NCBI RefSeq assembly: GCF_026340465.1
Contig: NZ_JAPEPC010000001.1
Span: forward strand, 4,450,001-4,514,000
Direction: 5' to 3'
Source: Streptomyces sp. NBC_01306
Lineage (GTDB): Bacteria > Actinomycetota > Actinomycetes > Streptomycetales > Streptomycetaceae
Length of the DNA: 64,000 bases
In this document: piece after piece, positions 8,309-18,078 of the stretch
How the letters are laid out: each line of letters starts with the position of its first letter
How positions within the stretch are numbered: the first letter of the stretch is position 1
Notes under the pieces: generated by a model
What the model saw: the letters and a program-made list of their open reading frames with translations, nothing else
Database searches by the model: none
Told to the model about the DNA's origin: nothing
Translations under genes and position numbers: made by a program

Positions 8309-8746
8309 ATGAGTGAGATAGTTGAAAGCACCGCCCATGAGGCGTATTCCTTCGCCTGTATGCGGTGTGGCCATGGCTGGGAGCAGTCGTACGATATTGA
8401 GCACCACGTCGGCGCTTCCGGTGAGGCCTTTGTTGTATACCGGGCCGACGGAGAGCGTGTGCCCTCGCCCCTTTCCGATCCGAACTGTATGAACTGCGGC
8501 GGCCACGTCGTACGCATCATGAGGTCCGGTCGGGTCTCATCGGTACAGAATCTGCTCCATTACTCGGACAGCGTCACGTCCGTGCCGGCCGGAGCCGTCA
8601 CGTCCGGGGCTGACCGGAGCACCGCACACCGGGGGGCCGGGTCCGCGGCGGCCGCCGCGACCGTGGGCGGGGCGACCCCCGCACCCGGCGAGCGCCACCA
8701 CTGGCAGCTCCGGGACCTGCTGCACCCCTTCCATCGCGGCGAGTAG
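8309..8746 (+). CDS. small zinc-ribbon-like conserved protein
   Basis: A 145-residue protein with two Cys pairs, CMRCGHGW (residues about 17-24) and CMNCGG (about 63-68), which would make a zinc ribbon, followed by an Ala/Gly-rich linker and a short charged end WQLRDLLHPFHRGE. Start is ATG 8309 with GAGGAG 7 bases upstream; the open frame extends further up but has no support. The first third uses more A/T-ending codons than its neighbours. I believe similar proteins occur at this locus in other streptomycetes, but no function is known to me; nucleic-acid or protein binding is the natural guess. Confidence 0.75.
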   Translation: MSEIVESTAHEAYSFACMRCGHGWEQSYDIEHHVGASGEAFVVYRADGERVPSPLSDPNCMNCGGHVVRIMRSGRVSSVQNLLHYSDSVTSVPAGAVTSGADRSTAHRGAGSAAAAATVGGATPAPGERHHWQLRDLLHPFHRGE

Positions 8747-8832
8747 GCCGCTGCCACCGCGGCTCGGTCCCGCGCGCGGCGGCCCTCCCCCAGCCCCGGT
8801 GGGCCGGGAGGTGCCCCCATAGGATCGGGCCC

Positions 8833-9714
8833 ATGAGCAAGGACACCGCCCCGCCGCTGCCCGCACCGCTCGCCGTGCCGGTGGCCGACTCGCACACCCA
8901 TCTGGACATGCAGGACACCACCGTGGACGAGGCCCTGGCCAGGGCCTCGTCGGTCGGAGTGACCACGGTGATCCAGGTGGGGTGCGACCTGAAGGGATCC
9001 CGCTGGGCGGCCGAGACGGCCGCCGCGTACGAGAACGTGCACGCGGCGGTCGCCCTGCACCCGAACGAAGCGCCCCGCATCGTGCTCGGCGATGAGGGCG
9101 ACTGGTCGCGGCAGGGGGCGCGTGCCGCGGGCGGTGACAGCGCCCTGGACGATGCGCTCGGCGAGATCGACCGGCTGGCCGGGCTCCCGCAGGTGCGGGC
9201 CGTCGGTGAGACCGGCCTCGACCACTTCCGTACGGGACCGGATGGCGTGGCTGCCCAGGAACGCTCGTTCCGGGCGCACATCGAGATGGCGAAAAGGCAT
9301 GGCAAGGCGCTGGTTATTCACGACCGCGAGGCCCATGCCGACGTACTCCGCATTCTGGCGGAGGAAGGGGCTCCGGACCGCACCGTATTCCACTGCTATT
9401 CCGGTGACGCCGAAATGGCCGAAGTCTGCGCGGACCGGGGCTATTTCATGTCCTTCGCGGGAAACATGACCTTCAAGAACGCCCAGCCGCTGCGTGACGC
9501 ACTCGCCGTCGCCCCGCTGGAACTCGTCCTTGTCGAAACGGACGCGCCTTTTCTTACCCCCGCCCCCTATCGGGGAAGGCCGAATGCGCCGTATCTCATT
9601 CCGGTGACGGTCCGGGCAATGGCGGCGGTGCGGAACATCGGCGAGGACGAACTGGCCGCCGCGATCATGGCCAACACGGTCCGGGCGTTCGGCCTGGACG
9701 GCGACACCGTGTGA
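8833..9714 (+). CDS. tatD: TatD family metal-dependent hydrolase/DNase
   Basis: A 293-residue TIM-barrel hydrolase of the amidohydrolase superfamily, implicated in DNA repair and turnover. Metal-site motifs in order: DSHTHLD near residue 18, VGETGLD, VIHDREAHADV, FHCYSGD and VETDAPFLTP. ATG 8833 follows GGGAGG at distance and fits the family start. The 9290-9610 part uses noticeably more A/T third positions than the ends. In Mycobacterium tuberculosis this gene precedes rpfB, rsmA and ispE; here rsmA follows directly with no rpfB. Confidence 0.93.
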   Translation: MSKDTAPPLPAPLAVPVADSHTHLDMQDTTVDEALARASSVGVTTVIQVGCDLKGSRWAAETAAAYENVHAAVALHPNEAPRIVLGDEGDWSRQGARAAGGDSALDDALGEIDRLAGLPQVRAVGETGLDHFRTGPDGVAAQERSFRAHIEMAKRHGKALVIHDREAHADVLRILAEEGAPDRTVFHCYSGDAEMAEVCADRGYFMSFAGNMTFKNAQPLRDALAVAPLELVLVETDAPFLTPAPYRGRPNAPYLIPVTVRAMAAVRNIGEDELAAAIMANTVRAFGLDGDTV

Positions 9715-9748
9715 GACCGGCGCGCGCGGGTGCGAGTGGGGTGCGAAC

Positions 9749-9773
9749 GGGGTGCGCGCCCAGCGCGCGCCCC
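9749..9773 (+). terminator. GC-rich hairpin after tatD
   Basis: GGGGTGCGCGC pairs with GCGCGCGCCCC across CCA, with one G-T pairing. It lies 35 bp after the tatD stop and 31 bp before rsmA. Upstream are three copies of GGGTGCGA-like sequence at about 12-bp steps. Confidence 0.45.
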
Positions 9774-9803
9774 GGGCCCTCCGCACGGCCGTAGGCTTGA
9801 CGG

Positions 9804-10751
9804 GTGAGCAGCACTGAACCCGAGGTATCCGAACCCGCGGCCTCCGAAGTCTCCGACGCCCTGCTGGGCCCCGCCGACATCCGTGAACTGGCCACCGCGC
9901 TCGGCGTACGCCCGACCAAGCAGCGCGGCCAGAACTTCGTCATCGACGCCAACACCGTGCGCAGGATCGTCCGGACCGCCGAGGTGACCAGGGACGACGT
10001 GGTCGTGGAGGTCGGACCCGGCCTCGGCTCGCTGACCCTGGCACTCCTCGAAGCGGCCGACCGGCTGGTCGCCGTCGAGATCGACGACGTGCTGGCGGGT
10101 GCGCTGCCCGCGACGGTCGAGGCCAGGCTGCCCGCCCGCGCCGACCGTTTCACGCTCGTCCACTCCGACGCGATGCAGGTCACCGAACTCCCCGGCCCGC
10201 CGCCCACGGCGCTGGTCGCGAACCTCCCGTACAACGTGGCGGTCCCGGTCCTGCTGACGATGCTGGCCCGGTTCCCCTCGATCGAGCGGACGCTGGTGAT
10301 GGTCCAGGCGGAGGTCGCCGACCGGCTCGCGGCCGAACCCGGCAGCAAGGTGTACGGGGTGCCCTCGGTCAAGGCCAACTGGTACGCGCACGTCAAGCGG
10401 GCCGGATCCATCGGCCGCAATGTGTTCTGGCCCGCACCGAACGTCGACTCGGGCCTGGTGTCGATGGTCCGGCGCACCGAACCGGTCGCGACCACGGCCA
10501 CCAAGGAAGAGGTCTTCGCGGTCGTCGACGCGGCGTTCGCACAGCGCCGCAAGACCCTCCGTGCCGCGCTGGCCGGCTGGGCGGGGTCGGCGCCGGCTGC
10601 CGAGGCCGCGCTGGTCGCCGCCGGGATCTCGCCGCAGGCGCGCGGGGAGTCGCTGACGGTGGAGGAGTTCGCCCGGATCGCGGAGGGCAAGCCGACCGCG
10701 CAGGGCAAGCCGGCCGCGCAGGACAAGCCGACCGCGGAGGGCACGGCATGA
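9804..10751 (+). CDS. rsmA: 16S rRNA (adenine1518/1519-N6)-dimethyltransferase RsmA/KsgA
   Basis: Dimethylates two adjacent adenines near the 3' end of 16S rRNA late in 30S assembly. Of 315 residues; motifs: KQRGQNFVIDANT near residue 40, SAM motif VVEVGPGLGSLT near 70, and catalytic ANLPYNVAVPVL near 137. Starts with GTG 9804. The last 25 residues are an extra tail of KPTAQG/KPAAQD repeats encoded by 18-bp tandem units. Its stop overlaps the ispE start by four bases (ATGA), so the two are translationally coupled. Confidence 0.95.
   Translation: MSSTEPEVSEPAASEVSDALLGPADIRELATALGVRPTKQRGQNFVIDANTVRRIVRTAEVTRDDVVVEVGPGLGSLTLALLEAADRLVAVEIDDVLAGALPATVEARLPARADRFTLVHSDAMQVTELPGPPPTALVANLPYNVAVPVLLTMLARFPSIERTLVMVQAEVADRLAAEPGSKVYGVPSVKANWYAHVKRAGSIGRNVFWPAPNVDSGLVSMVRRTEPVATTATKEEVFAVVDAAFAQRRKTLRAALAGWAGSAPAAEAALVAAGISPQARGESLTVEEFARIAEGKPTAQGKPAAQDKPTAEGTA
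10686..10739 (+). repeat. three 18-bp tandem units at the 3' end of rsmA
   Basis: Three in-phase copies of an 18-bp unit close to GGCAAGCCGACCGCGCAG, encoding a six-residue GKPTAQ-like repeat in the RsmA tail. Length variation between strains is likely. Confidence 0.8.
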
Positions 10752-11710
10752 CGGTCCACGAAGGTACGGGCCACGAAGGTACGGTCCACGGCGGTACGGC
10801 CCACAGCAGTACGGGGAGTACCGCGGGCGTCACCGTCCGCGTCCCCGCCAAGGTCAACGTCCAGCTCGCGGTGGGCGGCGCGCGCCCCGACGGCTTCCAC
10901 GATCTGGCCAATGTCTTCCTCGCGGTGTCGCTCTACGACGAGGTCACCGTCGCCCCGGCCGACACCTTGCGCATCACCTGCACCGGCCCCGGCGCCGACC
11001 TGGTCCCGCTGGACCGTACGAACCTGGCGGCGCGGGCGGCCGAAGTGCTCGCGGCCCGGCGCGGTATCGAGCCCCGTGTGCACATTCACATCGACAAGGA
11101 CATCCCCGTCGCGGGCGGCATGGCGGGCGGCAGCGCGGACGGCGCGGGCGCCCTGCTGGCCTGTGACGCCCTCTGGTCCACGGGCGCCTCGCGCGACGAA
11201 CTCCTCGGCATGTGCGCCGAGTTGGGCAGTGATGTGCCCTTCAGCCTGGTCGGCGGAGCGGCGCTCGGCACCGGCCGGGGCGAGCGGCTGACGCCCCTGG
11301 AGGTGGGCGGCGCGTTCCACTGGGTGTTCGCGATGGCCGACGGAGGGCTCTCCACCCCGACGGTCTTCCGCGAGTTCGACCGCCTCACCCCGGACGCCGG
11401 CCCGCCGCAGGCGTCACCGGCGCTGATCGACGCGCTGCGCACCGGCGACACGGTGGCCCTGGCGGGCGCCCTGTCCAACGACCTCCAGCCGGCGGCGCTC
11501 TCCCTGCGCCCGTCCCTGGCGGACACACTCGCAGCGGGCACGGCGGCCGGCGCACTGGCCGCACTGGTCTCCGGCTCCGGCCCGACGACGGCGTTCCTGG
11601 CGAAGGACGCGGACGCGGCGGAGCGGATCGCGGCGGAGCTCCTGGAGTCGGGGACGTGCAGGTCGGCGCGGGTCGCGGCGTCGGGGGTGGCGGGGGCGAC
11701 GGTCCTCTGA
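10748..11710 (+). CDS. ispE: 4-diphosphocytidyl-2-C-methyl-D-erythritol kinase IspE
   Basis: GHMP kinase that phosphorylates CDP-methylerythritol with ATP in the MEP isoprenoid pathway. 320 residues. Conserved VPAKVNVQLAVGGARPDGFHDL (from about residue 33) holds the catalytic lysine region and PVAGGMAGGSADGAGALL the ATP loop; a late VSGSGPTTAFLA is typical. The first 27 residues are a non-conserved His/Gly/Thr repeat (HEGTGHEGT-type) before the domain begins, so a downstream start at GTCACC is possible, but the ATGA overlap with rsmA supports ATG 10748. Confidence 0.93.
   Translation: MTVHEGTGHEGTVHGGTAHSSTGSTAGVTVRVPAKVNVQLAVGGARPDGFHDLANVFLAVSLYDEVTVAPADTLRITCTGPGADLVPLDRTNLAARAAEVLAARRGIEPRVHIHIDKDIPVAGGMAGGSADGAGALLACDALWSTGASRDELLGMCAELGSDVPFSLVGGAALGTGRGERLTPLEVGGAFHWVFAMADGGLSTPTVFREFDRLTPDAGPPQASPALIDALRTGDTVALAGALSNDLQPAALSLRPSLADTLAAGTAAGALAALVSGSGPTTAFLAKDADAAERIAAELLESGTCRSARVAASGVAGATVL
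10751..10810 (+). repeat. four 15-bp tandem units at the 5' end of ispE
   Basis: Units of ACGG-C-CAC-A-GGT type, four in register, encode the T-(V/G/A)-H-(E/G/S)-(G/S) repeat of the IspE leader. It is unrelated in sequence to the 18-bp repeat ending rsmA ten bases earlier. Confidence 0.75.
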
Positions 11711-11732
11711 GCCGCCCGGAACCGGCTCCGCA

Positions 11733-11790
11733 GGGGGACGGAAGCGACAGAGGGGGATGGAAGCGACAGAGGGGGGCGGAAGCGACCGGA
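11733..11790. repeat. three tandem 19-20-bp units after ispE
   Basis: GGGGGACGGAAGCGACAGA, then the same with one change, then a 20-bp variant. It lies in the 323-bp gap between ispE and the ABC-F gene, which otherwise contains only the toxin-antitoxin remnant. Confidence 0.8.
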
Positions 11791-11822
11791 GACCGCCCTG
11801 GCTCCCGATCTGAAGAGGCCGG

Positions 11823-11941
11823 TCAGCGCCCGTAGTGGTAGCGGCAGGCGCCGATCCTGACCTCGTCGTCGACCACCTTGTAGATCAGCCGGTGCTCTTC
11901 AGCGACTCGTACTCGACCAGGGCCACCAGCACGACCGGATC
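11823..11941 (-). pseudogene. decayed YefM/YoeB (Phd-Txe) toxin-antitoxin remnant
   Basis: Two overlapping frames on the minus strand carry pieces of both genes. Frame one (11941 to the stop at 11885) reads DPVVLVALVEYESLKSTG, matching the central strand-helix of Phd/YefM antitoxins. Frame two (from about 11903 to the stop at 11823) reads EEHRLIYKVVDD...CRYHYGR, the characteristic end of Txe/YoeB mRNA-cleaving toxins, including the catalytic-region CRYHY. An internal deletion has fused the middle of the antitoxin to the end of the toxin. Neither gene can make a full product. Some of the antitoxin promoter side may be lost into the ABC-F upstream region. Confidence 0.7.
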
Positions 11942-12033
11942 GTGCCCGGCCCGGGGACGAGGAGGTGTCGCAAAGAGCCCGCCCGCGGCGCCGTACCCTG
12001 GGAGATCGATCTACCCCCGTCCCAGGAGCGTCA

Positions 12034-13842
<1,809 letters not shown>

Positions 13843-13968
13843 GTCCGCCGCGCGGGCCGCGTAACGGAGGCATTACAGCCCGGTTCTCCCTTGGGCACAG
13901 GGGCGGACCGGGCCCTCTCACGCCGTTCTTCGGGTGATAGAAAGAACTCCCGCTCGACTGACGTTGAT

Positions 13969-13983
13969 GTGTGGGATCCACAC
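13969..13983. promoter_or_regulatory. GTGTGG/CCACAC inverted repeat upstream of the propeller genes
   Basis: GTGTGG, GAT, CCACAC, a perfect 6-bp inverted repeat about 90 bp before the first PQQ-propeller start. The 230-bp gap also contains a weaker GCCCGGT...ACCGGGC stem at about 13877-13913 that may end the ABC-F transcript. Candidate operator. Confidence 0.35.
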
Positions 13984-14072
13984 CCGATTCGCTCCATTCC
14001 GACGGCCATGGCTGCCGGAATTGCGGGGGAGGCCGGTCGGGCAGTGGACCCCGCGTAAAGAGGTATGTGCTG

Positions 14073-15929
14073 ATGACTCAGCCGCCCGACCAGCAGCCGC
14101 CGCAGGGCGGTTTCGGGGCCCCGCAGGACCCTCCACCGGGTGGTTTCGGCGCTCCGCCGCCGCCCGCCCAGCCGCCGCAGATGCCGCCGCCGCCCCAGGC
14201 GCCGCCGGGGCAGCCGTCCACACCGCCGCAGGGCCAGCCGCAGGGACCGCCGTCCGGGCCGCAGCCCGGTTACGGATATCCCCAGCAGGCCCCCCAGCAG
14301 CCGCAGTCCGGCCCTTACGGGCAGCCGCAGCAGCCCGGCCCGTACGGCCAGCCCCAGCAGCCCGGCCCGTACGGCCAGCCCCAGCAGCCCGGTCCGTACG
14401 GACAGCAGCCGCCGCAGGGCCCGTACGGCCAGCAGCAGGGCCCCTACGGCTACCCGCAGCAGCAGTACCCGGGTGCGCCGGTCCCGCCGCAGGGCGGGGG
14501 CAAGAACCCCTTCAAGGGCAAGCCCGGCGTCATCATCGGCGCGGCTGTCGCGGCGCTGCTCGTCGTCGGTGCCGGTGTCTTCTTCGCCGTCGGCGGTGGT
14601 GACGGCGGCGACAAGAAGCCGGTCGCGAGCGACAGCAAGAACACGGACGGCAAGCCGTCCGTGTCCCCGAGCGTCGACCAGGGCGACGGAAACGGCGACG
14701 GGCGCTCCGGCGACGACAACCTCAACGCCGGACGCAAGCCCGGCGAGGACAAGGTCCTCTGGCTCCAGACCAACGACGTCGCGCTGCCGCAGGACGGCGC
14801 CCAGAACTACGGCATGTGGTTCTCCGGCGATGTCGTCGTCCGCGCGATGTACAAGAAGGTCACCGCGTACGGGGTGAACGACGGCAAGGAGAAGTGGAGC
14901 GTGCCGACGCCGCACGCGATCTGCGCGGCGCCCCGCCAGACCACTCCCGACGGCAAGATCGTCATCGCGTACAAGAGCAACGACACCGACAGGGCCGACT
15001 GCAACCAGATGCAGGTCATCAACCTGAAGACGGGCAAGCCCGGCTGGAAGAAGCCCATCCCGAAGGAGGGCGCCTTCGACATCATGAGCTCCCTGGAGCT
15101 GACGATCGCGGGCGACACCGTGACCGCCAGCCGGATGGGGCCCTCCAGCGCCTTCTCGGTCAGCGACGGGCACAAGATCTTCGGGAGCATGCAGGGCGCG
15201 TGCCAGCCCGACGCGTTCGCGGGCGGCGCCAAGCTGATCGCGGTCGAGTCGTGCACCAAGAACAGCCAGCCGGACGCGACCGAGCAGGTGCAGGAGCTCG
15301 ACCCGTCGACCGGCAAGTCCAAGTGGACGTTCCCGCTCCCCGCGGGCTGGCAGGTCAAGAAGGTCTACTCGCTCGACCCGCTGGTCATCTACTCGACCAA
15401 CGAGAAGAAGAAGTCCTGGAACATCTCCGTCCTCAAGAGCAACGGAACCCGGCGCTCCCAGCTGACCACGAAGGACAGCTTCCAGCCCGAGTGCGGTCTG
15501 TCGATCATCGACCGTGACCTCCAGGGCTGTGTCGGCACGGCGGCCGACGCCAACACGCTGTATCTGCCGACCGAGGTGAAGAGCGGCGCGAACGACGTGG
15601 TCGCGTTCGACCTGAACACCGGCAAGGAGAAGTGGCGGGTCCCCTCGGGCAGCGACCGTACGATGCTGCCGCTGCGGATGGACGGCTCCAACCTCATCGC
15701 GTACAAGGAGCCCTCGTACGACGGGGGCGGCGCGGTCGTCAGCATCCCGTCGACGGGCGGCAAGGCGAGTGTGCTCCTCCAGAACCCGGAGTCGACGTCC
15801 ACCATCGAGAACTCCTTCTTCTCGAAGCTGGTCGACTACCGGGACGGCCGGTTCTTCCTGATGTCGGGCCAGGTCAGGGGCAAGAAGGGCGACACCACCG
15901 AGAAGACGATGCTGGTCTTCGGCAAGTGA
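14073..15929 (+). CDS. membrane-anchored PQQ-like beta-propeller protein (paralogue 1)
   Basis: A 618-residue protein in three parts: a cytoplasmic Pro/Gln/Gly/Tyr-rich low-complexity tail (1-about 148), one transmembrane helix (about GVIIGAAVAALLVVGAGVFF), and an extracytoplasmic domain of WKxP/GxxxW-type repeats (for example LNTGKEKWRVPSG) typical of PQQ-type eight-bladed propellers. Start ATG 14073 has AAAGAGG upstream. The repeats lack obvious quinoprotein catalytic residues, so a binding or scaffold role is more likely. It is followed 43 bp later by a paralogue of the same layout, so they are probably co-transcribed and may work as a pair. Confidence 0.8.
   Translation: MTQPPDQQPPQGGFGAPQDPPPGGFGAPPPPAQPPQMPPPPQAPPGQPSTPPQGQPQGPPSGPQPGYGYPQQAPQQPQSGPYGQPQQPGPYGQPQQPGPYGQPQQPGPYGQQPPQGPYGQQQGPYGYPQQQYPGAPVPPQGGGKNPFKGKPGVIIGAAVAALLVVGAGVFFAVGGGDGGDKKPVASDSKNTDGKPSVSPSVDQGDGNGDGRSGDDNLNAGRKPGEDKVLWLQTNDVALPQDGAQNYGMWFSGDVVVRAMYKKVTAYGVNDGKEKWSVPTPHAICAAPRQTTPDGKIVIAYKSNDTDRADCNQMQVINLKTGKPGWKKPIPKEGAFDIMSSLELTIAGDTVTASRMGPSSAFSVSDGHKIFGSMQGACQPDAFAGGAKLIAVESCTKNSQPDATEQVQELDPSTGKSKWTFPLPAGWQVKKVYSLDPLVIYSTNEKKKSWNISVLKSNGTRRSQLTTKDSFQPECGLSIIDRDLQGCVGTAADANTLYLPTEVKSGANDVVAFDLNTGKEKWRVPSGSDRTMLPLRMDGSNLIAYKEPSYDGGGAVVSIPSTGGKASVLLQNPESTSTIENSFFSKLVDYRDGRFFLMSGQVRGKKGDTTEKTMLVFGK
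14310..14400 (+). repeat. 27-bp tandem repeat in the Pro/Gln-rich tail
   Basis: Three full copies and part of a fourth of a 27-bp unit encoding GPYGQPQQP. Units 2 and 3 are identical, which suggests recent expansion. Confidence 0.8.
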
Positions 15930-15972
15930 GCTGTCCCCGGATCCCCAACTCCCCCTCAGCGAAGGCATAACG

Positions 15973-17868
15973 ATGACTCAGCCACCACAGCCACCACAGC
16001 CGCCTCAGCCACCCAACGGACCGCCGCAGGGAGGGTACGGCGCGTCCAAGCAGTCCCCGGCAGGCGGATACGGCGCCCCGACCCCGCCCCCCAACAACCC
16101 GCCCGGCAACACCCCGCCCGGCAGCGCCCCTTCGGTCCCGCCGCAGATGCCGCCCCAGGCACCGCAGATGCCGCCGGCACCGCAGTCCCCGCCGCCCGGT
16201 GGCCCGCCCGCCGGTCCGCCGCAGGCGGGTCCCCCGCAGGGCGGCCCGGTGTACGGCTACCCGCATCCGCAGCAGCCCGCCCAGCCCGGCTACGGCTATC
16301 CGCAGCAGCAGCCCGGCCCCGCGTACGGCTTCCCGCAACAGCAGCAGCCCGGCGTACCGGCGCAGCAGCAGTACGCGACGCAGCCCATGCCGCCGCAGCG
16401 CGGCAGCCTGGGAGGCGGCGCGGGCGGGAAGTTCGGCATCGACGCGAAGATCATCACGGCCGCGGTCGTCGCGATCGTGCTGATCGTCGGTGCGGGCTTC
16501 GTCTACTCGTCCAGCAAGGGCGACAAGGAGCCCAACGTGTCGAGCGCGGGCCCGACGGGCGGCGGCGACAAGAACGGCGGGGACACCGCCAAGGGCGCGG
16601 GCGGCAAGGAGAAGGTGCCCGCGAACACCAACTCCAAGGTGCTCTTCCAGATGCCGGCCCCGAAGGTCAGCGACGTCACCGGCGTCAACGGCTCCTGGAC
16701 CACCGACAAGCTGTACGTGAAGTCCGGCGTCAACGCGGTCTACGGCTATGACGCGGTCACGGGCAGCCAGGTCTGGAAGCTTCCGCTGCCGGGCCCGCTC
16801 TGCGCCGCGACGAGCCACGTCAGCAAGGACGACAAGACGGCCATCGCCTTCCAGCCGAAGGTGCCGACGAAGGCCAAGCAGTTCTGGGGCTGCTCGGAGG
16901 TCGCCGCGCTCGACCTCGACAGCGGCAAGCTCCTCTGGCAGAAGTCGTACAAGGACGGCGACGGCAAGGTCAGCGTCGACGAGGTCACCCTCGGCGGCGA
17001 CACCGTCGCCACCGGCAGCACCAACGGCGGCGCCGCCTGGGGCCTGGAGAAGGGCGAGGTGCGCTGGCTGCCCAAGGTCAGCACCGACCAGTGCGAGGAC
17101 GCCGGATACGGCGGCGGCGCCACCACCCTGGTCGCCGTCCGCAAGTGCGGCGACTACGACAGCCCGCAGGTCAGCGTTCAGAACCTGAACCCGAAGACCG
17201 GCGCGCCGATCTCCTCGTACAAGATGCCGTCGGGTGTCGAGTACGCCCATATCGTCTCCACCGACCCGCTGGTCGTGGCCGCCGACGTCGGTGACACCGC
17301 GGGCGACGGCAGCGGCATCTCGGACTACTTCTCCATCGACGCGAAGACCGGCAAGCTGCGTGCCCGGATTCCGGCCGACGCGGACAAGTACGCCGGCAAG
17401 TGCGACAGCACCACGGTCGAGCAGTGCAACGACCTGGTCGTCGGCGACGACCGGCTGTACGTGCCGACGGAGCAGCACGACGGCGTCGGCGACGCGATCG
17501 GCCAGACCAACGAGATCGTCGCCTTCGACCTGGCCACCGGCAAGCCGGTCCCGGGGCGTGCCGACGCGGGCGCGGGCTACTCGGCCTACCCCGTACGGAT
17601 GGACGGCTCCAACGTCATCGCGTACAAGACGGGTCCGTACAACAAGGGCGGCCAGGTCGTCTCGATCAACGGCTCCACCCTCAAGCAGACGCTGCTGATG
17701 AGCAACCCGGGCCAGGAGTCGGTCCGCGGGGCCGAGTCCAGCTTCCTGGCGGACAGCGCGGAGATCCGGTTCACCGACGGCCGGCTCTATCTGGCCGACG
17801 ACACACTCAGCGACTACACGTCCGACTCGGAGAAGCACTACCTGGCCATCGCGTTCGGCACCAGCTGA
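15973..17868 (+). CDS. membrane-anchored PQQ-like beta-propeller protein (paralogue 2)
   Basis: A 631-residue protein with the same plan as its upstream neighbour: MTQPP start, Pro/Gln-rich tail to about residue 150, transmembrane helix (IITAAVVAIVLIVGAGFVY), then propeller repeats such as LDSGKLLWQKSY and LATGKPVPG. The shared ends, for example MDGSNVIAYK in paralogue 2 and MDGSNLIAYK in paralogue 1, show an old duplication with divergence of the blade sequences. ATG 15973 has only a weak GCGAAGG upstream, consistent with translation in an operon. Terminator follows at 17900. Confidence 0.8.
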   Translation: MTQPPQPPQPPQPPNGPPQGGYGASKQSPAGGYGAPTPPPNNPPGNTPPGSAPSVPPQMPPQAPQMPPAPQSPPPGGPPAGPPQAGPPQGGPVYGYPHPQQPAQPGYGYPQQQPGPAYGFPQQQQPGVPAQQQYATQPMPPQRGSLGGGAGGKFGIDAKIITAAVVAIVLIVGAGFVYSSSKGDKEPNVSSAGPTGGGDKNGGDTAKGAGGKEKVPANTNSKVLFQMPAPKVSDVTGVNGSWTTDKLYVKSGVNAVYGYDAVTGSQVWKLPLPGPLCAATSHVSKDDKTAIAFQPKVPTKAKQFWGCSEVAALDLDSGKLLWQKSYKDGDGKVSVDEVTLGGDTVATGSTNGGAAWGLEKGEVRWLPKVSTDQCEDAGYGGGATTLVAVRKCGDYDSPQVSVQNLNPKTGAPISSYKMPSGVEYAHIVSTDPLVVAADVGDTAGDGSGISDYFSIDAKTGKLRARIPADADKYAGKCDSTTVEQCNDLVVGDDRLYVPTEQHDGVGDAIGQTNEIVAFDLATGKPVPGRADAGAGYSAYPVRMDGSNVIAYKTGPYNKGGQVVSINGSTLKQTLLMSNPGQESVRGAESSFLADSAEIRFTDGRLYLADDTLSDYTSDSEKHYLAIAFGTS

Positions 17869-17899
17869 CCGCAGCGGCCCGGGGCTCTTCCCGGACACC

Positions 17900-17939
17900 C
17901 GATGGGGGCGCCACCCGGTGACGGGCGGCGCCCCCATCG
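17900..17939 (+). terminator. strong hairpin after the propeller pair
   Basis: CGATGGGGGCGCC pairs perfectly with GGCGCCCCCATCG (13 bp) around a 14-nt loop that can itself form CCCG/CGGG. It lies 32 bp after the stop of paralogue 2. Confidence 0.85.
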
Positions 17940-18078
17940 TCGTGCGCCGGGCGCCTTCCGGCGGCAACAGACCCTCGCACTATGCCCGTCCGGGGCGCGC
18001 GGCACCGGACAAGCGTGTAACTTGCCGGGGCAGGAAAGCCGGGCCCGCTCCCGGCGGGGGAACAGGGGGGACTGCTCC

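Noticed and set aside
15874..17967. 697-codon minus-strand frame opposite the second propeller gene
   Set aside because: Antisense artefact; composition follows the codon bias of the real gene.
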